Shown: one piece after another, positions 34,019-39,867 of the stretch
How positions within the stretch are numbered: position 1 is the stretch's first letter
Layout: each line of letters begins with the position of its first letter
NCBI GenBank assembly: GCA_007115975.1
Contig: SKJJ01000065.1
Span: 1-39,867 of the forward strand
Direction of reading: 5' to 3'
From: Chitinispirillum sp.
GTDB taxonomy: Bacteria; Fibrobacterota; Chitinivibrionia; Chitinivibrionales; Chitinispirillaceae
Length of the DNA stretch: 39,867 nt
Program-made: the position numbers and the translations under genes
Notes under the pieces: model-generated
Told to the model about the DNA's origin: nothing
What the model saw: the letters and a program-made list of their open reading frames with translations, nothing else
Database searches by the model: none

Positions 34019-35584
34019 ATGGAAAAAATAAATCTGTGCTTGGGGCATTACAGAAAAGAGCTTGCAGAGTGGTTGGATTCAAGGTACGAGGTGACAACAG
34101 AAATTCCACATGAGCGGTTTAAACTCTGTTTTATAGATTTCGATTCGATAGATACATCGCTCCCTGTTTTAAGGGAGTGTAAAGAGAATAATCCGGATCT
34201 TTTTTTGCCTGTTGTGCTTGTTTGTAACAAAGGGGAGGTTAATTCTATCATTAAGCAGTTGGATGGAATTGTTGATGAGGTTCTTTTGGAACCGGTGGAA
34301 ATAGCCGAGCTTAGATTACGGACAAAAACACTTCTTAATGCAGCCACTATGTCTGCAAGGACAGACTGTTCGTACCAAAATGAGATGAAACTTGAGCTGC
34401 AGGCACAGCGGCTTGCAAATTTATCGGAAAATGTACCTGGCATGATTTATCAGTTTGCGGTCTTCAATGATGGCTCCACTCGGTTTGAATACATCAGCAG
34501 CGGCTGCAAAGATATCTTTGAGATTGACCCTCAGCAGGCAATAAAAGATCCCTTGTTTATCATCTCCACTGTTCACCCGCACGAGAGAGCTCAGTTCCAA
34601 AAAGAACTTACCGATGCAATACGTGAAAAGAGGAGCTTTTATTGGGAGGGGCGATATCTGATAGATCATAAGATCAAATGGCTCAGGGTAGCTTCAACTC
34701 CGCACAAAACAGATTATGCCATGGTCTGGGATGGAGTGATGATTGATATTACAAGACTAAAGCAGACCGAGGGGGAACTGATTACTATAGTCAAGCAGCT
34801 GCAGAAAAAGAACGAGGAGTTAACGCTTCTCAACTCTCAGCTGGACAGGGCCAATGAGAAGCTTCGCGGCATCGATAAGGCCAAGACAAAATTCATCTCG
34901 ACCGCAGCTCATGAGATAAGAACCCCCCTTACAAGCATACTGGGATTTGTCCAGACTATTTTGTCTCCGGACATTCAGCTTCCGGATCCATCACAAAAAG
35001 AGTACTTAAAGATAGTTGAAAGTGAGACAAAACGTCTTTCTAATCTGGTAAAGACCATGCTTGATATATCAAGACTCGATGCAGGCAGACAGGAGTTGCA
35101 CCTGAGCAGATTCGACATTACAGAGCGTATTTACCAGATCAAAAGTACGATCTCCTCGGAAGTGAAAGGGGAAATATTTTTCACGATCATTGTAAAATCA
35201 GTGGATACTCTGGTTTGTGCCGATGCACAACAAATAACTCTGGTTATAAGAAATCTTCTAGATAATGCAATGCGATACACACAACCGGGAGATTTTATTG
35301 AGATAACCGTGGATAGAAATAATGATGAAGTGGTTGTTGCAATCAGGGACAACGGGCCAGGAATCCCACCCGACAAATTGGAGGCCGTGTTTGAAAAATT
35401 CTACCGGATACGAAAGGATACATCCGCCTCTGGGCGGGGGAGCGGACTGGGACTTCCTATTTCAAAGGAAATAATCAAGGCTCACAGGGGCAGTATCTGG
35501 GCAGAATCCTCCGAAGGAAGAGGTTCAACTTTCAAATTTACCTTACCAGCAGATAACAACATAAAAGGTTGCCCTTCTGAGTAA
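34019..35584 (+). CDS. Histidine kinase with degenerate N-terminal receiver and one PAS domain
   Basis: 521 residues, soluble. Residues 1-108 look like a receiver fold (LCFIDFDS as beta3, LPVVLVCN as beta4, VDEVLLEPVEIAELRLR as the C-terminal part), but the acidic pair at the start is missing and the KP Lys is Glu (LEP), so phosphorylation is doubtful. A PAS_3-like domain spans about 133-250 (ending GVMIDITRLKQ), then a coiled coil (255-285). HisKA has His298 in STAAHEIRTPLTSILGF. The ATPase domain has LLDNAMRYT, DNGPGIP (444-450), FEKFYR and GSGLGL (474-479). The HisKA region closely resembles kinase 1 at 2169. No regulator gene is adjacent, so it is an orphan; it may share the receiver at 4091. 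Confidence 0.9.
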   Translation: MEKINLCLGHYRKELAEWLDSRYEVTTEIPHERFKLCFIDFDSIDTSLPVLRECKENNPDLFLPVVLVCNKGEVNSIIKQLDGIVDEVLLEPVEIAELRLRTKTLLNAATMSARTDCSYQNEMKLELQAQRLANLSENVPGMIYQFAVFNDGSTRFEYISSGCKDIFEIDPQQAIKDPLFIISTVHPHERAQFQKELTDAIREKRSFYWEGRYLIDHKIKWLRVASTPHKTDYAMVWDGVMIDITRLKQTEGELITIVKQLQKKNEELTLLNSQLDRANEKLRGIDKAKTKFISTAAHEIRTPLTSILGFVQTILSPDIQLPDPSQKEYLKIVESETKRLSNLVKTMLDISRLDAGRQELHLSRFDITERIYQIKSTISSEVKGEIFFTIIVKSVDTLVCADAQQITLVIRNLLDNAMRYTQPGDFIEITVDRNNDEVVVAIRDNGPGIPPDKLEAVFEKFYRIRKDTSASGRGSGLGLPISKEIIKAHRGSIWAESSEGRGSTFKFTLPADNNIKGCPSE

Positions 35585-35772
35585 AAAGAGTGTGACCGGG
35601 GTGTTGTTTGGGGTCTGCTGTTATCATTTCTTAACTCGGGTTAACAAGTCTGCCCAAGAACAAAACCGAGTTTGTCCTGTTGTCACGAATCAAAAACATG
35701 AAAGGGTGATCTGCACGGAACTGAAGATAGGTTCTAAGGGAAACGGTCATCATTTCAACAGCCGTTGCAGCT

Positions 35773-36117
35773 TTGGCCTCTTTTGTCTATAAATGTGCTT
35801 TTTGTGCTGCTTTGTGTCTGACCGGTGAAATCCAGAGCGCTCTTTGGGGCGATCCCATAGGAGAAAAATATGCTGGTGCGCTTTTGAATGCATCGTTTCT
35901 CCTCAGGGTTTTGAATCCTGTGCCATGTTTTTTCGAATCTGTTTTCCCATACCCCTTTAAAGCAGATTGCGATCAGTGTAGTGGTGAAATAGTTTATGTA
36001 AAAAATTTTGATTGTCGTCTCAATATTTCCCTGAGTTTTTTATACCGATCAAAAGCCAGGGAGGTATTTGCGCCTGCAAGTGATTGGTATGAATTAGACT
36101 GCTCTGCAACGGTTTAA
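35773..36117 (+). CDS. Unknown short ORF, possible remnant of an exported protein
   Basis: 114 codons from a TTG at 35773 with no good Shine-Dalgarno; the frame is open upstream to 35732 without ATG or GTG. The hydrophobic start (FVYKCAFCAALCLTGEIQSALWG) could be a signal peptide. The next piece, GEKYAGALLNASF, resembles the mature start of PorV/UPF0164-type barrels (EKYAGAFL...), after which the resemblance is lost, as if by frameshift. The rest contains several Cys residues. It may be a decayed 5' end of such a gene or a chance frame. Confidence 0.25.
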   Translation: MASFVYKCAFCAALCLTGEIQSALWGDPIGEKYAGALLNASFLLRVLNPVPCFFESVFPYPFKADCDQCSGEIVYVKNFDCRLNISLSFLYRSKAREVFAPASDWYELDCSATV

Positions 36118-36455
36118 TTCAAAAAAAAAATTGTTGAAGAGGCAAACCGTACAGGAATTCTTATCAGCTTTAGGGTTATCTTTTCTTCTTTTGGCAGGGG
36201 ACCACGGTGATTTTCTGAGTTAATCTGTTTAGGTGGTACGAAACCGGATGTGCATTGGTATAGTCCTGAGATGATCGTACGTCGAGAAAGTATTTTTCCT
36301 CACTCGGATGCTGGATCTGGTATCGTGCCCGGAAGTGAGGGGAGAGCAGAGCAAAATAGAGGCGTAATTACATCGGGTGCCATTACACTTTTTCTGACTC
36401 TGTGCATTTAGGGGAGGAAAACGTTAAAAAAAGAGATAATTGTATGTTTCATCAC

Positions 36456-36472
36456 TACAGTTTATTACTGTA
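36456..36472 (+). promoter_or_regulatory. 17-bp palindrome upstream of the small cupin gene
   Basis: TACAGTTTATTACTGTA is a perfect 6-5-6 inverted repeat ending 36 nt before the cupin start. Position and symmetry fit a dimeric repressor or activator site. The protein that would bind it is unknown. Confidence 0.4.
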
Positions 36473-36508
36473 ACGAATATATATTAATCTCATGGAAAGG
36501 GGGCTTTT

Positions 36509-36778
36509 ATGAAATCGGTTAAAATTGAGCTGCTGAGCAATGAAGAGATTGAGCAACGCGGGATTCGTGATTGGCCGATCTGGACTAAAGAGGAGTCAAA
36601 ATTCCCCTGGCACTATGATCAAAATGAACAGTGTCTGATTCTTGAGGGAGAGATCATTGTGCGCTCCGGAGATGAAGAGTGTACTATCACCGCAGGCGAC
36701 TTTGTCACATTCGCCCAGGGTTTCGATTGCGAGTGGCAAATAGTGACTGCAGTTAAAAAACACTACTCTTTTGGTTGA
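36509..36778 (+). CDS. Small cupin-domain protein (DUF861/Cupin_3-like)
   Basis: 89 residues forming a single cupin barrel: WPIWTKEESKFPWHYDQNEQCLILEGEIIV, then GDEECTITAGDFVTFAQGFDCEW. The pattern W-P-x-W-x-K-x2-S-x-F-P-W-x-Y and E-x-C-L-I-L-E-G is that of short DUF861 cupins, which have an incomplete metal-ligand set. AAAGGGGG precedes the ATG at good spacing. The role is unknown. It lies upstream of the ATP-grasp gene, separated by 316 nt, so operon membership is unproven. Confidence 0.88.
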   Translation: MKSVKIELLSNEEIEQRGIRDWPIWTKEESKFPWHYDQNEQCLILEGEIIVRSGDEECTITAGDFVTFAQGFDCEWQIVTAVKKHYSFG

Positions 36779-37094
36779 AGACGGTATGTGGTCGTATTCG
36801 TATAAGAGTTAATAGAGAAAAAAGCAGGTATCTCACCACCATTACAGGGTATTCTTGCCAGGATAATCCAACCTTTACTAAAATTAAAACAACACTTATA
36901 ACTGGAACCATTCGTCCGAATTTTTTGGTCTCTCATTGTGTTATGTATAGACCATGGTTTGAGATTGGGATATACTACTGTTTGGTAAACAGTTGAATGT
37001 CGTTTGTAGTGTTCTTTGTAATGGGTGAAAAATCGGGATAATTGTAAAAACGTGTTTGGGTGCAGGATAAAAAATTCTTTGAGAGAAAGAAGTT
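36779..37094. other. 316-nt gap between cupin and ATP-grasp genes
   Basis: No convincing gene is present. A 73-codon plus-strand frame (36775-36996) has no family resemblance. The stretch probably contains the promoter of the ATP-grasp gene, but I see no clear -35/-10 pair or terminator. Confidence 0.4.
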
Positions 37095-38576
37095 ATGGAG
37101 AATCTGATTGTAGTAAATAACCCCAATAGCTGGCCATTTAAAATTTCTGGTGTGCAGCTTGTGTCTGCCCGTTCTTACCTTACTGATGAAACTTATAGCC
37201 GGATGCGGCAGGCCAGAGTATTTAATCTGTGTAACTCATACCGGTACCAGAATACCGGTTATTATGTTTCACTGCTTGCGGCGGCGCGTGGTCACAAACC
37301 TCTTCCCAACATAATAACCATTCAGGACTTGAAATTACCGGCACTCATGCGGTTTGTGGATGATGATCTCGATAAACTCATACAGAAGAGTTTTTTATCT
37401 ATTCAGTCCGATAGCTTTACATTAAGCATATACTTTGGCAGAAATGTAGCTAAGTGCTATGACCGGCTTGCACTTTATCTGTATAATATGTTCTCCGCAC
37501 CTCTGTTAAGAGCTGAGTTTTCCAGGATTAAAAAGTCCTGGCGGCTTCAGAGTATCTGTGCTGTTCCAACCGGAGAAATTCCAGAGGATCATCACGAATT
37601 TCTTTTAGGTGTGGCGACGGAGCATTTTGCAGGGCGCAAAATTGGTGTTCCTAAAAGGAAGAAACTGCGCTATGATCTTGCGATTTTGTGGAATCCTGAT
37701 GAGCCTGATGCTCCTTCGGATGAAAAAGCAATAAAGAAATTCTCTCTTGCGGCTTCAACTTTTGGACTTGCCACAGAGCTTATCACACGTGATGACTATG
37801 GACGTCTTGCCGAGTTTGATGCGCTCTTCATACGCGAAACTACAAGTGTAAACCATCACACGTACCGCTTTGCACGCAGGGCTGCAGCAGAAGGCTTGTT
37901 TGTAGTTGATGATCCTGAATCAATTCTTAAATGTTCAAATAAGGTTTACCTTGCAGAACTGATGGAACGGCATAATGTTCCAGCACCAAAAACAGTGCTT
38001 CTTTACAAGGATAATATTGATAAGGTCCTCACAGAGATCGGTGTTCCCTGTGTGTTGAAACAGCCGGACAGCGCCTTTTCACAGGGAGTGCTGAAAGTAG
38101 ATGACAGGGATATGTTTAAAGTTGAGGCAGACAAGCTTTTGTCGAAGTCTGACATTGTCGTCGCACAGGCCTATGTGCCGACAAGTTTTGATTGGAGAGT
38201 TGGGGTTTTTGATAAAAAACCTTTGTTTGTCTGTAAGTATTATATGGTCAAAAAGCATTGGCAGATAATACAACGGGATGCAGTCGGAAGAAAGTTTGAA
38301 GGGCGGTTTGAAACAATACCGGTTGAACTGGCACCTGCACAGGTTGTAAGAACTGCGTTAAAAGCAGCAAACCTTATAGGGGATGGTTTTTATGGAGTAG
38401 ACATAAAGGAGATTGATAAATGCTGTTATGTGATGGAGGTCAACGACAACCCCAATGTGGATTTTGGTGTAGAGGATCAGGTACTTAAAAATTCCCTCTA
38501 TGAGAGAATTATGGAAGTATTTATCAAGCGCATACTTATCAAAAAGAATGGAAGCGGTTATTATTATGGTCAATAA
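37095..38576 (+). CDS. RimK-type ATP-grasp ligase with RLAN N-terminal domain
   Basis: 493 residues. Residues 1 to about 150 (VVNNPNSWPFKISGVQLVSARSYL ... VFNLCNSYRYQNTGYYVSLLAAARGHKPLP) match the RLAN domain found fused to RimK-like ATP-grasp ligases. A linker (about 150-280) holds YDLAILWNPDEPDAPSDEKAI. The ATP-grasp follows: ECS-like NKVYLAELMERHNVPAPKT, the ATP-binding Lys in PCVLKQPDSAFSQGV, FDWRVGVF and the metal-binding end YGVDIKEIDKCCYVMEVNDNPN. Such enzymes form amide bonds through an acyl phosphate, adding amino acids to a carboxylate. AGAAAGAAG precedes the ATG. The 3' end overlaps the GCS2-like gene by 11 nt, and the two enzymes probably act in sequence on one peptide-like product. 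Confidence 0.88.
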   Translation: MENLIVVNNPNSWPFKISGVQLVSARSYLTDETYSRMRQARVFNLCNSYRYQNTGYYVSLLAAARGHKPLPNIITIQDLKLPALMRFVDDDLDKLIQKSFLSIQSDSFTLSIYFGRNVAKCYDRLALYLYNMFSAPLLRAEFSRIKKSWRLQSICAVPTGEIPEDHHEFLLGVATEHFAGRKIGVPKRKKLRYDLAILWNPDEPDAPSDEKAIKKFSLAASTFGLATELITRDDYGRLAEFDALFIRETTSVNHHTYRFARRAAAEGLFVVDDPESILKCSNKVYLAELMERHNVPAPKTVLLYKDNIDKVLTEIGVPCVLKQPDSAFSQGVLKVDDRDMFKVEADKLLSKSDIVVAQAYVPTSFDWRVGVFDKKPLFVCKYYMVKKHWQIIQRDAVGRKFEGRFETIPVELAPAQVVRTALKAANLIGDGFYGVDIKEIDKCCYVMEVNDNPNVDFGVEDQVLKNSLYERIMEVFIKRILIKKNGSGYYYGQ

Positions 38577-39840
38577 TGTGGAGAGCCTTCATCTGTTTGA
38601 AGGATTCGGTATAGAGCTTGAATATATGCTTGTCAGTACTGGCGATCTTTCGGTCAATCCCCTTGTGGATAAGCTTATTCATAAGGTTTGTGGCAGCTAT
38701 GGGGATGAAGTGCCCAGGGGTACAATAAGCTGGTCCAATGAATTGGCTTTGCATGTGATAGAATACAAGACTAGCGGGCCTGCGAAAACTATGGAAAACC
38801 TGGGCCACGCTTTTTGCAGCGAAATAGCTTTTACAAACGATATGCTGAGTGGTTTCAATACCATGCTTATGCCCACAGCGATGCACCCGTTTATGGATCC
38901 AGCAAAAGAACTTACGTTGTGGCCACATAGTTACAATGCGGTGTATCAGGCTTTCGACAAGATTTTTTTCTGTAAATCTCATGGATGGGCCAATGTACAG
39001 AGTATGCATATAAATCTGCCTTTCTGCGGGGATGAGGAATTTGGCAGATTGCATGCAGCAATCAGACTGGTGCTGCCTATTATTCCGGCACTAGCCGCAA
39101 GTTCGCCTGTTATGGATGGCAAAGTAACCGGCTTTCTTGACTCCAGAATGGAAGTGTACAGAAATAACTCCTCGAAGATACCATCGATTACGGGTTTTGT
39201 TATTCCCGAACCTGTTTACTCTCACCAGCATTATATCGATAAAATATTAACACCTGTTTACAGCGATTTAAAACCGTATGATCCTGACGGGATTTTGCAG
39301 AAGGAGTGGGTTAATGCGCGTGGTGCGATTGCGCGGTTTGACCGCAATACAATTGAGCTGCGTATTATTGACACCCAGGAAAACCCGACGGCAGATTTGG
39401 CTGTTGCTTCTTTAATAATTGATCTGATCAGGGCTTTTGCAGAAGAGAAGTTTTGCTCAGGTGATACCCAGAAAAGAGCTCGTACAGAAATGCTTAGTGA
39501 GGTGTTTCTCGGTTGTATAAAAGAGGGGGAGAACTTCTGTATCAGCACCCCCGGATATCTGAAACTTTTTGGAATTAATGAGAGTAGTTTGACTGCCGGT
39601 GCTCTCTGGAGCCATGTTTTTGGGGTTTTGTCCAAGGATAATGACCAGATGCTGCATCACTATTTTGATTCTCTCAATTGGATGCTCAGAAATGGGACGC
39701 TTTCGTTTAGGATCATAAATGCTCTTGGTCCAAATCCATCCAGACATCGTATTGAGGAAACGTACAGAGACCTTTGTTGGTGTCTTCAGAGTGGATCTTT
39801 TTTTAAGGGATACCATGCAGGAAATATAGGACAGTTTTGA
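38566..39840 (+). CDS. GCS2-type glutamate-cysteine ligase-like amidoligase
   Basis: About 424 residues from ATG 38566 (MVNNVESLHLFEGFGIELEY); this ATG follows GGAAGCGG and overlaps the ATP-grasp stop, while an ATG at 38548 is also open. GFGIELEYMLV is the ATP/Mg strand of the glutamine-synthetase-like GCS2 fold. QSMHINLPF and NTIELRIIDTQENP are further metal and substrate strands. GCS2 enzymes couple the gamma- or alpha-carboxyl of an amino acid to an amine with ATP. The partner and the substrate are not defined. The window ends 27 nt after the stop, so later genes of the cluster are out of view. Confidence 0.85.
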   Translation: MVNNVESLHLFEGFGIELEYMLVSTGDLSVNPLVDKLIHKVCGSYGDEVPRGTISWSNELALHVIEYKTSGPAKTMENLGHAFCSEIAFTNDMLSGFNTMLMPTAMHPFMDPAKELTLWPHSYNAVYQAFDKIFFCKSHGWANVQSMHINLPFCGDEEFGRLHAAIRLVLPIIPALAASSPVMDGKVTGFLDSRMEVYRNNSSKIPSITGFVIPEPVYSHQHYIDKILTPVYSDLKPYDPDGILQKEWVNARGAIARFDRNTIELRIIDTQENPTADLAVASLIIDLIRAFAEEKFCSGDTQKRARTEMLSEVFLGCIKEGENFCISTPGYLKLFGINESSLTAGALWSHVFGVLSKDNDQMLHHYFDSLNWMLRNGTLSFRIINALGPNPSRHRIEETYRDLCWCLQSGSFFKGYHAGNIGQF

Positions 39841-39867
39841 ATTTTGACAGTGACGGACAGTATTTGA

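Larger units (their letters stand above)
35585..36508. other. Sparse 0.9-kb stretch with one short unknown ORF
   Basis: Apart from the doubtful ORF at 35773-36117 and the palindrome at 36456-36472 I see no gene here. A 7-bp inverted pair CCTCACT (36298-36304) and AGTGAGG (36334-36340) is present. The sequence 36118-36450 holds no recognisable element. Low coding signal suggests decayed or recently acquired DNA. Confidence 0.4.

Noticed and set aside
36775..36996. 73-codon ORF after the cupin
   Set aside because: No ribosome binding site or family signal; basic residues and an abrupt end suggest non-coding DNA.
38539..39054. 171-codon minus-strand ORF
   Set aside because: Antisense shadow of the GCS2-like gene.

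Overview
The window looks like a chromosomal segment of a Gram-negative bacterium of moderate, slightly AT-rich composition. Outer-membrane traits are a Wzi-like barrel, a second barrel with a terminal Phe, and several Sec/lipobox lipoproteins. Genes are tightly packed, ATGA/GTGA/TTGA stop-start overlaps are common, and GTG and TTG starts occur. The mix of two-component kinases with sigma-54-like promoters, complete biotin synthesis and porin-like barrels would fit a lineage such as Fibrobacterota/Chitinivibrionia or a neighbouring group, but nothing here proves the taxonomy. No rRNA, tRNA or CRISPR array was seen.

Layout. (1) 214-1902: a SAM methyltransferase converging on a ThiF/MoeB-type E1-like enzyme. 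(2) 2101-4459: a multi-PAS histidine kinase and a stand-alone receiver behind a -24/-12-type promoter. (3) 4460-5594: a gene-free 1.1-kb stretch holding a MITE-like element (18-bp inverted repeats with TTAA ends) and a small inverted-repeat element with a possible target duplication. (4) 5595-11527, minus strand: a full biotin pathway, bioC-bioD-bioA, then a 317-bp gap with a degraded chemoreceptor-like reading frame, then bioF, a bioH-like esterase and bioB. (5) 11816-14949: TPR-type protein, Wzi-like barrel and DUF985 cupin. (6) 15149-20631: DUF4139 protein, RsmA/KsgA, a beta-barrel and two small lipoproteins in overlapping order. (7) 20645-26214, minus strand: flippase and two GT4 glycosyltransferases, with hisF and hisH upstream. 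(8) 26334-30530: HAD phosphatase, S41 protease lipoprotein, RsgA (minus) and LarC. (9) 30854-33745: copper-responsive csoR-copA unit with a recognisable operator. (10) 33961-35584: a second histidine kinase with a degenerate receiver and the same type of -24/-12 promoter as kinase 1. (11) 35585-37094: sparse region with a short unknown ORF and a small cupin behind a palindrome. (12) 37095-39840: an RLAN/RimK-type ATP-grasp ligase overlapping a GCS2-type glutamate-cysteine-ligase-like enzyme, a pair that probably makes an unknown peptide-like metabolite.

The most promising places for undescribed biology are the ATP-grasp/GCS2 pair at the right edge, the barrel plus twin lipoprotein module (17590-20631), the paired sigma-54-like kinase promoters, and the small mobile-element traces in 4617-5570.
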